Of a stretch of 64,000 nucleotides of DNA, positions 49,806 to 58,028 are shown piece by piece (positions within the stretch are counted from its first letter, which is position 1; each line of letters begins with the position of its first letter). A program made the translations under genes and the position numbers. A model generated the notes under the pieces. The model did no database searches and had not been told where the DNA came from. It saw nothing but the letters and a program-made list of their open reading frames with translations. Source of the DNA: UBA1479 sp040216635. Lineage in GTDB: Bacteria; Pseudomonadota; Alphaproteobacteria; Rhodospirillales; Casp-alpha2. The stretch covers positions 48,655 to 112,654 of the forward strand of contig JAVJOU010000019.1 in the NCBI GenBank assembly GCA_040216635.1, written 5' to 3'.

Positions 49806-51037
49806 CGGGCTTCAGCCATTAGAGGTACGATGCCAAGATGCTTGTCGATGACACGAATGACATCATCATGAAGCGTTAAATTTCGCTTCTCCTCTTGCCA
49901 GACCCCGAGGAATGTCTGGGCCGTCTCGATTGCGGTGTCGCGAACGAGCTTTGAGGGAAGCCGTGCCTTTGCGGCAAGGTGTGAAAGTTCATCCAGATTA
50001 AATTCGTCAAAGCGTTTCGTGCGACTGACATTCAGGGCGGCTTTGCTATCTGGAATGTAAGGAATTGTCGAGACGAAGTCATAGGCCGGAGCGAGCGATA
50101 CAGATTTCGGATCAAGGTAACGCACTGACCAGTTTTTGAGATGCATATCGGCATTCCCGATCAGGACATTAAATGTCAGACGCCTGATAAACTCGGCGAT
50201 GTCGGATTCCGATGTTTCGGCGGCGAGCACAGATGCAATGCTTCGCGCGCTTGCCTTCTTGTATTTATCTTCGGGATAGACGCCGAATATCTGTGCGAAG
50301 TCCTCAATATGGATACGATCTTCTCCGCCTGAGCGATCAAAGCGTTTGATGGCAAATGCTTTTCCTTCGAAGCGGCCAAGTCCCTCGGGCAGTCCTTCGA
50401 TGTCGGTCAGATCAACCAGATTGATTTCCGGCACATCGATACCGATCCGCCCGGCAAGTGTGAGCATGGAAAACTCGTTCTCCGGCACACCGGAAAAATC
50501 GCGGGAGGGCAGCTTTACAATCCAATCTCCACCAACACCTCTGGCAGGGATGGTAAGGCCACCGCGTGCTTCGTTGACCGCCGAGAATTTCAGTTGAACA
50601 CCCGCGAGCGAAAAACGAAGTGCGTGATCGTGGTGATCATCATGATCATCCTCATTATCACCTTGATCGTGATCCTCCGGCCATGCCTGATCCTCGGATG
50701 GTTCAATCGTGACCGCGCCTGGAAGATCTTGACCCAGGACCCAAAGCAGGAAAAATTCCCGGTTGGTGTTGATCCCGGCTCGCTCGGCGAGATAGCTGCG
50801 CATATGGCCTTCGGGAAGAAGGTTTGAAAAGAATGGCATAAGCCGGGTTTGGGTTGGCCTGAAACCGGTAATGAGTTCGCCAAGCTGGTCTTTGAAGCCG
50901 AGACTCAGGATGGGGCGATCGGGGTTTTCAGTATAATCATCATTGAACGCAAAAATAATCCGGTCGCCTCCGACACGGGTTAAGGTTCCTATCGGCTCAC
51001 CATAGAGTTTCACATTGAGCAAAGAGACATCAGACAT
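49802..51037 (-). CDS. hipA: HipA-family toxin kinase
   Basis: 411 residues from the ATG at 51037; a longer reading overlaps hipB heavily. HipA-type Ser/Thr kinase: N-terminal subdomain (LLNVKLYGEPIGTL; LPEGHMRSYLAERAG), the segment SLAGVQLKFSAV holding the Gly-rich, autophosphorylated loop region, FAIKRFDR as the ATP-binding strand and FNVLIGNADMHLKNWSV (catalytic Asp-x-x-Asn) with AYDFVST (metal Asp). HipA phosphorylates glutamyl-tRNA synthetase in E. coli and causes dormancy. An unusual His/Asp-rich insert (DHDQGDNEDDHDDHHDHALR) lies near residue 130-150. The start overlaps the hipB stop. Confidence 0.9.
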   Translation of the reverse strand: MSDVSLLNVKLYGEPIGTLTRVGGDRIIFAFNDDYTENPDRPILSLGFKDQLGELITGFRPTQTRLMPFFSNLLPEGHMRSYLAERAGINTNREFFLLWVLGQDLPGAVTIEPSEDQAWPEDHDQGDNEDDHDDHHDHALRFSLAGVQLKFSAVNEARGGLTIPARGVGGDWIVKLPSRDFSGVPENEFSMLTLAGRIGIDVPEINLVDLTDIEGLPEGLGRFEGKAFAIKRFDRSGGEDRIHIEDFAQIFGVYPEDKYKKASARSIASVLAAETSESDIAEFIRRLTFNVLIGNADMHLKNWSVRYLDPKSVSLAPAYDFVSTIPYIPDSKAALNVSRTKRFDEFNLDELSHLAAKARLPSKLVRDTAIETAQTFLGVWQEEKRNLTLHDDVIRVIDKHLGIVPLMAEAR

Positions 51038-51353
51038 CGTCTCGCTCCTCGTCATCATCAAGACTATAGGCAGGCTTGATCTGGTCTGGCTGCGAAGACC
51101 CACCACCGGCATCGCTTCCAATGATTGCCTGCACTGCTGGCACTGACTTTCGCGGCACCAGCATCAAATCAAGATCAAGGTTGCGGGCAAGCTCGATCAG
51201 CGTTGATAGCCTTAGATCGATTACCCCGTTTTCAATCTTCGAGATTTTCGCCTGCGGAATTCCGGTTTTTGCGCTGAGCGCGCGCTGGCTTAGCCCCTTC
51301 TGCTCGCGGGCTTTCTTTAGTCTTGGCGCTATTGTTTCTGCTGCATAAGCCAT
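51030..51353 (-). CDS. hipB: HipB-family antitoxin (XRE regulator)
   Basis: 107 residues with an XRE helix-turn-helix: RLKKAREQKGLSQRALSAKT and GIPQAKISKIENGVIDLRLS near residues 11-50. The C-terminal 40 residues are acidic and flexible, as in HipB tails that contact HipA. It represses its own operon and neutralises HipA. It overlaps hipA by eight bases. Three palindromic GATATC-type sites lie directly upstream of its start at 51387-51480. Confidence 0.9.
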   Translation of the reverse strand: MAYAAETIAPRLKKAREQKGLSQRALSAKTGIPQAKISKIENGVIDLRLSTLIELARNLDLDLMLVPRKSVPAVQAIIGSDAGGGSSQPDQIKPAYSLDDDEERDDV

Positions 51354-51386
51354 TTTGATATTCCTTTGGGCATCATAAATGCCATT

Positions 51387-51480
51387 AGATATCTTTTAGG
51401 ATATCAATTTTTCCTCCTACCGTCAAGTTATGATATCCATTTAGATATCATAAACCTGTTTGATGTCTATATAGATATCA
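51387..51480 (-). promoter_or_regulatory. Three palindromic operator sites for hipBA
   Basis: Each is a 20-base site of two GATATC-type halves with a six-base spacer: 51387-51406 (AGATATC-N6-GATATCA), 51431-51450 (TGATATC-N6-GATATCA) and 51461-51480 (TGATGTC-N6-GATATCA). E. coli HipB binds TATCC-N8-GGATA, so the arrangement resembles HipB operators with altered half-sites. The sites lie 34-127 bases before the hipB ATG, in the expected promoter region. Confidence 0.7.
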
Positions 51481-51652
51481 GCTCTCACCTGCTTCGTCTG
51501 GCCGCATCCGTCACCCTTACCCCGGTCGGGGTGACGGGGGTGGGCACAAAGAAGCAGACCACCGCCTGCTTTGGTGGCTGTTTTCCAGAGGCCTTTTTTT
51601 GCGCGAGGAGCCCGCGAGGAATAGTTCGGCTTGGTCATGTCAGTTTTACGTC

Positions 51653-51880
51653 ATGAGCAAGCGAGTCACATTCGAAGAGGAGAGAGGACAGCAGTCTGTG
51701 AAGCTGTTGCTGGATTATCCGGCAGCAGCGGACGCGCTCTCAATGACGCGCGGCGCATTGCGTGATTTGGTGTATAAGGGGCGCGGGCCAGTCGTCACAA
51801 AAATTGGGAATCGCACCTTCTTTGCTGTGAAAGACCTGGAACGGTTCGTTGACGATCATCGCCAAAGTGCGATCGATTAA
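51653..51880 (+). CDS. Helix-turn-helix excisionase-type protein
   Basis: 75 residues from the ATG at 51653. VKLLLDYPAAADALSMTRGA and LRDLVYKGRGPVVTKIGNRT followed by FFAVKDLERFVDDHR match the winged-helix of excisionase-like or MerR-type DNA-binding proteins. It lies 6 bases from the convergent end of the tRNA-Arg integrase gene, a common place for a recombination directionality factor. The assignment as RDF is by fold and position. Confidence 0.7.
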   Translation: MSKRVTFEEERGQQSVKLLLDYPAAADALSMTRGALRDLVYKGRGPVVTKIGNRTFFAVKDLERFVDDHRQSAID

Positions 51881-51886
51881 ATTCCC

Positions 51887-52948
51887 TTAGTTCTTGTCGC
51901 GCGTGCGATCCAGCTTGGCGAGTTCGTCTGCGAGATGATCGGGGCGAAGATTGGCATAGCGTTTTAGGCTCTTCGGGTCGCGATGCCCAGACATGGCCAT
52001 GACAGCGGTATCAGCCCAGCCTGCTTCAAAGAGTGAAGAAACACGTTCATGGCGGGTGTCATGGAAACGGAAATGTTCCAGCCCCGCTCTTTTGCGGGCG
52101 CGATTGAACGCCAACCGGAACGCGTTCGGTGTCATTGGAAAAACCCTCTCTGCGCTACGCGGCAACTCTTCGAGCACCGAAATCGCGCGCGGAGAAAGTG
52201 GAACGATGTGATCAATGATTTTATCGGGGTTCCGGCTATTCTTAACCCCGCGAAAGGTCACAGTGCGACCTGTTAAATCAACGTCCTTCCACAACAGGTT
52301 TAAGAGGCTTCCACGCCGCCCGCCAGTTTCAAACCCCAACTCTACAAAAGGCCTGAGCAACGCGTTGCGCCCCTGATCACAGGCTTCCAATAGACGCTCA
52401 ATTTCCTCGCGGCTAAGGCGAACATCCCGTTCATCATTAACAGTGGGGCGGGCTACATCCTCGGTATTCACCGGGTTGATCCGAAGCCCTAATCTGCGTT
52501 TGCGATGATCAATCACCCGCTTAAGAAGCGTCAGTTCCCGTTTGACGGTTCCAGGAGCTAATCGCTTGCCGCTGCGATTGGTCTGGGAAAGCCGCTTGTC
52601 GCGGTATGCTTCAAAATGCTCCGGCGTTAGGTTTGCTGCTGAATAAGAACAGAGCTCACGCTCTTCTCGGAGAAACCGCTCAAGCCTTAAGCGCTCAGTG
52701 TTGCGGGAACTTTCGCTCGGTCGTTTGTCTGTGACCTCGCGTAGGTAGATTTTGATTAGCTCGCCAAAGGTCGTGCGCTGTGCGGCAGAGCGATCGACAA
52801 AGTGTCCTTCGTCCATCTCGTTTTCGATCTGGCGTGCCCATTCTTCGGCCAGTTTCTTGGTCCGAAATGTGCCCGAGCGCGACGGCCAACCTTTGCGGCG
52901 AATTTTCACCTGCCATTGCCCGTCTCCGCGTTTTGAAATAGCGGCCAT
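51887..52948 (-). CDS. Tyrosine integrase of element A (tRNA-Arg-type)
   Basis: 353 residues. N-terminal arm-binding domain (GQWQVKIRRKGWPSRSGTFR), SAM-like core-binding domain, then catalytic domain: Arg in GFETGGRRGSLLNLLWKDVD, Lys in GVKNSRNPD, HDTRHERVSSLFEAGW (HxxR), MSGHRDPKSLKRYANL with the His and the Tyr nucleophile. It faces away from the tRNA gene, with its start 105 bases from the intact tRNA-Arg. The 25-base arm-like repeat of the element lies between start and tRNA. It most likely catalysed insertion of element A into tRNA-Arg. Confidence 0.93.
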   Translation of the reverse strand: MAAISKRGDGQWQVKIRRKGWPSRSGTFRTKKLAEEWARQIENEMDEGHFVDRSAAQRTTFGELIKIYLREVTDKRPSESSRNTERLRLERFLREERELCSYSAANLTPEHFEAYRDKRLSQTNRSGKRLAPGTVKRELTLLKRVIDHRKRRLGLRINPVNTEDVARPTVNDERDVRLSREEIERLLEACDQGRNALLRPFVELGFETGGRRGSLLNLLWKDVDLTGRTVTFRGVKNSRNPDKIIDHIVPLSPRAISVLEELPRSAERVFPMTPNAFRLAFNRARKRAGLEHFRFHDTRHERVSSLFEAGWADTAVMAMSGHRDPKSLKRYANLRPDHLADELAKLDRTRDKN

Positions 52949-52961
52949 GTCCCAACGCTAT

Positions 52962-52986
52962 CCAACTGTCCCAAATTTGTCCCAAA
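52962..52986. repeat. Right-end copy of the arm-type direct repeat
   Basis: Contains TGTCCCAAATTTGTCCCAAA and is identical over 25 bases to 16329-16353 at the other end of element A. It is just upstream of the integrase start (52948), so it may be an integrase-binding arm site and also an operator of int. Confidence 0.7.
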
Positions 52987-53052
52987 CAGTATAATCGGCC
53001 TCTCTCGCTGCGCAAGGAGGTCTGCTATGTATCTGTTTTTATTAAGAAATTT

Positions 53053-53129
<77 letters not shown>

Positions 53130-53140
53130 TGCGCGGCGGA

Positions 53141-53169
53141 AACCTACGCTTTGCAACCTGTTAAGGCAA
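53141..53169 (-). promoter_or_regulatory. Promoter of the intact tRNA-Arg
   Basis: On the minus strand: TTGCCT, 17 bases, TAGGTT, then about 11 bases to the tRNA 5' end. This is close to the vegetative sigma-factor consensus. It is on the element B side of the tRNA, so the tRNA expression would now depend on this promoter. Confidence 0.55.
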
Positions 53170-53604
53170 GGCTTTGATCGGCGGCCATTTCCATTCTTTA
53201 GCATGTTGCCATCTTTGGCCTTCCGTTTCCTATCGTTACCAGTGGACCAAGTCATTGGGGGGGAAATCACCGGACGCTGGATTCCACGCGAAACTGAAAT
53301 TCTAGTTTGACCTTTTGAAATAGGTATATTATCTTATTTTTGGTCAATATACATAATCTGACCATCAACTTAGTTTCCGGTGCGCCCGCCGCCGCGTCGC
53401 CCAGGCCCGATCTTTATCTGATGGTCCGACAACCTGAGCCAACGACGCCGACCAGCGGACAACGCTTACGAAAACCCGCAATGAACCTCGCTCGGGTGAC
53501 ACGCCTGTCCCCCGACAAAGGAATTCGTGCGCGTTTCGAACAGCGTCAGGCACATCGCTTCGTCCCGTCGAAATGCGCCCCACCATTTCGCAAGGAGACG
53601 GAAC
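53170..53604. other. Noncoding region of element B ahead of the peptidoglycan-binding gene
   Basis: No gene can be supported. An AT-rich stretch near 53300-53345 probably contains a promoter for the rightward genes. Open frames across it have no ribosome-binding site and overlap the real start at 53605. Confidence 0.35.
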
Positions 53605-54579
53605 GTGCTTTCCCCCTTCAAACTGAACTCTACCCTAGGCCGCGACTACAACTCGAACCTGGATGACACTCTGCGTACCAAGAAAGCCTTGAAGAAGATC
53701 GGATTATTCGAAACGCCCTCCTACGGGATGACGGAATTCCCTGACGAACCCTTGTTCAAAGGGATCGAGAAGTTCCAGGAACAATACCAGCTCCAAAAAG
53801 ACGGCATCATGAAACCTGATGGGGAGACTGCAACGAAGCTGGGACTGATTCTCGCTGAAAACGAAAACCGCAAGACCTATCCGGTTCCAAACGCACTCGG
53901 CCTCACGGCCGAAGTCGGCTTCGGCCGAGCGAACAAGCCTCATGACACATTCTCTTTAAGCCGAGCGCTAACCTGGGCTGGATATCCGCACGGCAGCGAG
54001 CGTAGCACCACTTACAACAGCCCTCAGGCCGAAGGACTTTCCGATGCCATCAAACAGTTTCAGAAAACAGCCGGATTGAAAGTCGATGGATGGGCGCGCC
54101 CGCATGGTGAGACGGAGAATGCGTTGAACCGTTCGCTTCAGCCGAAGATTGAAGCCACGATAGCAGCGGCAAACCCGCGAAACGTACCTGCCGACAGTGC
54201 GGGCACTCTGAATTCGCGAACCGGCGACCAGCAAGCCGCCGCTCCAGTTGCCATTCCGGCGATCGTCTACAAGGTTGCTGAGTTCTTCGGCATGGCCCTG
54301 ATGGCGGCCTGGGCCTGGTGGCAATCCATGACCAACTCCCAACAGGAGCAGATCAAAAAACAGGTATCTGGACAGAGGACGGACAACGATGGAGGTGACA
54401 ATGACCAGTGCGAGTATCTACACTACGAAGTAGATATTCCCAAGTGCAGAGCAATTGAGAGGGCACGCGGCAAGCAAGCAGCGCAACGATGCTACAGGAC
54501 AGCGAATGAACGGTATGCCGCATGTCTAAAAGGTGTTCCGCTGGATCGATTGCCGCCGCTGGACACATGGAACAACTGA
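53605..54579 (+). CDS. Protein with two peptidoglycan-binding-like domains and a membrane segment
   Basis: About 324 residues from the GTG at 53605, chosen because AAGGAG lies 7 bases upstream. Two PG_binding_1-like repeats: DTLRTKKALKKIGLFETPSY through KFQEQYQLQKDGIMKPDGET, and ALTWAGYPHGSERSTTYNSP through AIKQFQKTAGLKVDGWARPH. A hydrophobic stretch (AIPAIVYKVAEFFGMALMAA) near residue 230 is followed by a Cys-containing tail (DQCEYLHYEVDIPKCRAIER, QRCYRTANERYAACLKG). No signal peptide. It could be a cell-wall-targeted cargo or toxin; no catalytic domain recognised. Confidence 0.7.
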   Translation: MLSPFKLNSTLGRDYNSNLDDTLRTKKALKKIGLFETPSYGMTEFPDEPLFKGIEKFQEQYQLQKDGIMKPDGETATKLGLILAENENRKTYPVPNALGLTAEVGFGRANKPHDTFSLSRALTWAGYPHGSERSTTYNSPQAEGLSDAIKQFQKTAGLKVDGWARPHGETENALNRSLQPKIEATIAAANPRNVPADSAGTLNSRTGDQQAAAPVAIPAIVYKVAEFFGMALMAAWAWWQSMTNSQQEQIKKQVSGQRTDNDGGDNDQCEYLHYEVDIPKCRAIERARGKQAAQRCYRTANERYAACLKGVPLDRLPPLDTWNN

Positions 54580-54884
54580 ACGACTTTATCCTCGATTTCT
54601 CCGCCTTCGCGAAAAGGAGTGACGGAAACGTTACTCCCTTTTCACTGCGGGCCACCTGCCCCGATTATGACGAAGATCGTGGCTATTTTTGCCGCGTGTT
54701 CTGCCCATATTTTCGGAAGAAGCCTTTCCTGATTTTCGGCGTTGACGAGGCCCAGGCTTGTGAGCTTTCCATCGAATTCATGAGGCAGATGCTTGAAGAC
54801 CAAGTAGAACTCGTCGATGCGGAAGGAAGGCCCATTGCCTTGCCAAAAATAGACTTTCCTCTAATTCAAGATGATTTCAAATGA
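54567..54884 (+). CDS. Hypothetical protein ahead of the AAA ATPase
   Basis: 105 residues from the ATG at 54567, which overlaps the end of the upstream gene. MEQLNDFILDFSAFAKRSDG opens the protein; TCPDYDEDRGYFCRVFCPYF has three Cys. The C-terminal half is alpha/beta (GVDEAQACELSIEFMRQMLE). Its stop overlaps the ATG of the ATPase gene (ATGA), so the two are translationally coupled. I do not recognise it. It may be an adaptor for the ATPase. Confidence 0.65.
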   Translation: MEQLNDFILDFSAFAKRSDGNVTPFSLRATCPDYDEDRGYFCRVFCPYFRKKPFLIFGVDEAQACELSIEFMRQMLEDQVELVDAEGRPIALPKIDFPLIQDDFK

Positions 54885-55636
54885 GTGCAAAGGCACCGCT
54901 TGCCGCTCCCTTCCTCAAACGTATCTCGCTGTTGCCGGAAAAAGCAGATCGGGAGACTTTTCCTTTCACGAGGTTTCGCGGTCTGCTTGCCAACGATTTC
55001 TCTCTTGAGTTCCCCAAAGCCGTTACCCTATTCGTGGGCGAGAACGGCACCGGGAAATCAACGATCCTCCAGACGATTGCCAAGCTTTGCGGCTTCGCGA
55101 CGGGTGGCGGCGACATCAATCACCAGCTGCATTATACCGCCGACGCGACTGACACGACCCTTGCCAAGGCGATCCGACCGTCATGGCTGCCGAAAGTGTC
55201 TAAAGGCTTCTTCTTCCGCGCGGATACGTTCGCCGATGTCGCGCGATATATCGATGATGAGGGCAGCCCCGCCGCCCCCGGAGGGAAGCTCGGCCACCGC
55301 AGCCACGGTGAGTCATTCATGGACGTTTTTTCCAATCGGTTTGGAACGTCCGAGCGGTGCATGTATTTGTTGGATGAACCGGAAAACGCTTTATCGCCGA
55401 TGCGCCAGTTGGAGTTTCTTCGACTTCTCCGCTTCTGGGAAAACTCAGGAAACGCCCAGATTATCATAGCCACCCATTCACCAATCCTGATGAGTTATCC
55501 AGGTGCGGACGTTCTCGAATTCACCGGTCAGACAATCGACCCCATCAGCTTCGACGACATTCAGCATGTCCAGGTGCTTCGCGGTTACCTTGCCAACCCC
55601 GAGCGCTATCTCAAGGAACTATTCGCAGACGAATAA
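54881..55636 (+). CDS. AAA/ABC-type ATPase
   Basis: 251 residues. Walker A LFVGENGTGKSTILQTIAKL is near 50, CMYLLDEPENALSPMRQLEF contains Walker B with the D-loop, and IIIATHSPILMSYPGADVLE is the His-switch, together the ABC-like ATPase fold of the RecF/SMC or OLD type without a nuclease domain. Such short ATPases occur alone and in many defence operons. Here it is joined to the preceding gene by ATGA. It may power a defence or repair complex whose effector is not clear. Confidence 0.87.
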   Translation: MSAKAPLAAPFLKRISLLPEKADRETFPFTRFRGLLANDFSLEFPKAVTLFVGENGTGKSTILQTIAKLCGFATGGGDINHQLHYTADATDTTLAKAIRPSWLPKVSKGFFFRADTFADVARYIDDEGSPAAPGGKLGHRSHGESFMDVFSNRFGTSERCMYLLDEPENALSPMRQLEFLRLLRFWENSGNAQIIIATHSPILMSYPGADVLEFTGQTIDPISFDDIQHVQVLRGYLANPERYLKELFADE

Positions 55637-55798
55637 TGAGGATTTTCTGTCGCTGCGCCGCGTTGCCATCCGTTGCCATTCCCAGCACCCAACGAAGCCA
55701 TATCCGGCGCAAAAGGGCGTCGGAGTGGATAGCGTGCAGGGGCTTTAAGGTGTTGAGATTTAGCAGCTTTCGGACTTAGCGATTTTTGCCTCCAAGAG
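55637..55798. other. Right end of element B, no gene seen
   Basis: 162 bases between the ATPase stop and the tRNA 5'-half fragment. There is no integrase, no repeat other than the following tRNA piece, and no clear hairpin. The bases just before 55799 do not resemble a tRNA 3' half. Confidence 0.35.
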
Positions 55799-55838
<40 letters not shown>

Positions 55839-56025
55839 CCGGGCGATGCGGGTGCTGCGGCACCCCGTGCATCGGGGCGGACCATACGCCGAACCCTCGC
55901 CCGCTGGCAAGCGTTGCGCGCGGAGTACTTTCACGGCACACTTTTCCCATCAAACGCTCCCACCGAAAACCCGGCGGAAACCCACCGGCACGGTTGGGCC
56001 GCATGATCATGGGAGGAGACCCGAA

Positions 56026-57006
56026 ATGACCACCAAGTCCCTTATTTCCGCCATTGCGGCGGGAATGGCGGCACTTGCCGTCACCACCGCAATTCCCGCA
56101 GCCGGCCAAGCAGCCGACGTAAAAATCACCCCCCTGGGCAGCCATCAAGGGGATTTCTGCCGGTTCGACCGCGCCCTGATCCTGGAAGACCCGGACGGCA
56201 CACGCCTGCTGTACGACCCGGGCCGCACGGTGGCCGGCGCCAAGGACCCGCGCCTGGGCAAGATCGACGCCATCCTGGTCAGCCATATGCACGGCGACCA
56301 TGCGGGTGACCGCCATCTGCCCGAACCCGGTGCCGGCACCTGCGCCAAACCCCAGGTAAACGTGAAGTCCGTGCCCAACACCAACGCGGTCAACATCGCG
56401 CTGGCGACCGGGGCCAAGATCGTCACCGGATCGGAAATGCCCAAGTTCTTCGCGGGCAAGCTCAAAGCCCTGGGCGGCAATCCGAAAAATTCCGTCCTGG
56501 TCCGTTTTGGCGCTTCCAAGATGGTCGGCGGCGTCAAGATCACGACCGTGCCCGCCGCCCATTCCAACGGCATCGCCGGCGCCATGGTCGATGGTGAGCT
56601 GGGCAAGATGCTGAACGCATCGGGCCTGACCGCCTATGCCGGCCCGCCGACGGGCTATGTGCTGACCTTCAGCAACGGCCTGGTCGCCTATCTTTCCGGC
56701 GACACGGGTGTGACGGCGGAACAGAAAACCGTGGTCGGCGACCAATACAAAGCCAAGCTGGTGGTCATGAACATCGGCGATACCTACACCACCGGCCCCA
56801 TGGAAGCCGCCTACGTGATCAACGACCTGATCAAGCCGGCATCGGTCATCGCGTCCCACGCCAACGAGGTGGGAACCGAGGGCGGCAAGGTCGTCGGAAA
56901 GAAGACCATGACCTTCCAGAAAGCATCGGACGTGCCCGTGCACATTCCGCTGAGCGGCAAGACCCTGTCGTTCGACGGCGGGGGCACATGCACGGCCGGC
57001 TGTTGA
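56026..57006 (+). CDS. Periplasmic MBL-fold metallo-hydrolase
   Basis: 326 residues from the ATG at 56026, with GGGAGGAG upstream; a much longer reading begins inside the tRNA remnant and is not credible. A signal peptide (MTTKSLISAIAAGMAALAVT, cleaved near AGQA-ADV) sends it to the periplasm. The metallo-beta-lactamase motif SHMHGDHAGDRH near 85-96, AHSNG and LSGDTG supply the two-metal site, and ASHANEVGTEGGKV follows. This resembles UlaG/YtnP-like and other MBL hydrolases of small substrates; the substrate is unknown. It is the first chromosomal gene after the inserted DNA. Confidence 0.87.
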   Translation: MTTKSLISAIAAGMAALAVTTAIPAAGQAADVKITPLGSHQGDFCRFDRALILEDPDGTRLLYDPGRTVAGAKDPRLGKIDAILVSHMHGDHAGDRHLPEPGAGTCAKPQVNVKSVPNTNAVNIALATGAKIVTGSEMPKFFAGKLKALGGNPKNSVLVRFGASKMVGGVKITTVPAAHSNGIAGAMVDGELGKMLNASGLTAYAGPPTGYVLTFSNGLVAYLSGDTGVTAEQKTVVGDQYKAKLVVMNIGDTYTTGPMEAAYVINDLIKPASVIASHANEVGTEGGKVVGKKTMTFQKASDVPVHIPLSGKTLSFDGGGTCTAGC

Positions 57007-57017
57007 GCGCTTAACTG

Positions 57018-58028
57018 CTAATACTTATCAGACAGCGCCCGGGCCGCTTTTCCGTCCGCACCGGACGGCAGGGGCGCCCGGGCGTTTTCGATCCAGGCCA
57101 GAATATCACGCCACACGGTTTCGGCGTTCAGGTCCCGCAGCAGCATGTGATATCCGCCTTTGTACAAGGCAAAGGTCTGCCGGCCCCGGGCATCCTTGGG
57201 CAGGCGGCGCACCATGTCGAAGGTCGGGCTGCCGGGAATGATCTCGTCTTTCTGGCCGTACAGGATCAGCGCCTTTTCCCGAAACCGCGGCGCCGCAGCA
57301 AGGGCCCGGTCCATCAGGCCGACAAGGCCGTGAATGGTTTCCACCCGCGTACGCTTGATGACCTGCCAGTCCCGGCCCAAGGCACGCAGCATGTCGATAT
57401 TGTCGGACGGCTGAATGTTGAGCCCCTGGGCCGTCAGGCGGAATGTCGGGATGGTATGCGCCGTCAGCCACAACGCGCCCTTTTCATACCAGGCCATGGC
57501 CGCCCGCCCCCAAACGGCGGGTGCGGCCAAGATCATTCCATCGACCACGGGATGTGCTTCGGCCGCACCGGTGGCCGCCGCCATGGCCACGGCCCCACCC
57601 ATGCTTTCGCCCAGCACATAGACCGGCAGGCCGGGATGGGTACGGCGGACCAACGCGACGAAATCGGCGAGATCACGGACATAACTTTCCGTTCCGGCCC
57701 AAAGCCCCCGGCGCACCCCGTCGCCGAAGCCGCGCTGGTCATAGGCGTAACTCAGCACGCCCCAGTCCGCGAGCCAGGTTCCGGGGGCGTCGAAAAACCG
57801 GGAGTAATCGTTGAACCCGTGCAAGGCCACGACCACGGCCTTGGCCGGACCTTGCGGCTTCCACGACCGCACGGTCATGCGAATGCCGTCGCCGGCGACA
57901 AACCAGCGATCCATGAAATGCGGCTGCGTCACGGAAGGCCCCGCCGGATACGTCACGGGAACGGCGCAGGCGGCAAGCATGAAGGCGACCAAAAGGGCGG
58001 CGAGCCGTCCCAATGCCCGCCGGCTCAT
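57018..58028 (-). CDS. Alpha/beta hydrolase lipoprotein (monoacylglycerol-lipase-like)
   Basis: 336 residues. A lipoprotein signal is visible (LLVAFMLAACAVP with lipobox Cys). The serine-hydrolase core includes VVALHGFNDYSR, the nucleophile elbow VLGESMGGAVAM with Ser near 142, the Asp in LYGQKDEIIPG and His in KGGYHMLLRD. This matches the S33/monoglyceride-lipase (YtpA/PldB) type acting on lysophospholipid or monoglyceride at the envelope. Its ATG overlaps the ABC ATPase stop (ATGA), indicating one operon, perhaps for lipid handling. Confidence 0.88.
   Translation of the reverse strand: MSRRALGRLAALLVAFMLAACAVPVTYPAGPSVTQPHFMDRWFVAGDGIRMTVRSWKPQGPAKAVVVALHGFNDYSRFFDAPGTWLADWGVLSYAYDQRGFGDGVRRGLWAGTESYVRDLADFVALVRRTHPGLPVYVLGESMGGAVAMAAATGAAEAHPVVDGMILAAPAVWGRAAMAWYEKGALWLTAHTIPTFRLTAQGLNIQPSDNIDMLRALGRDWQVIKRTRVETIHGLVGLMDRALAAAPRFREKALILYGQKDEIIPGSPTFDMVRRLPKDARGRQTFALYKGGYHMLLRDLNAETVWRDILAWIENARAPLPSGADGKAARALSDKY

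Noticed and set aside
53340..53666. 108-codon plus-strand open frame in element B
   Set aside because: It overlaps the start of the peptidoglycan-binding gene in another frame and has a Pro/Arg-rich shadow-like composition.
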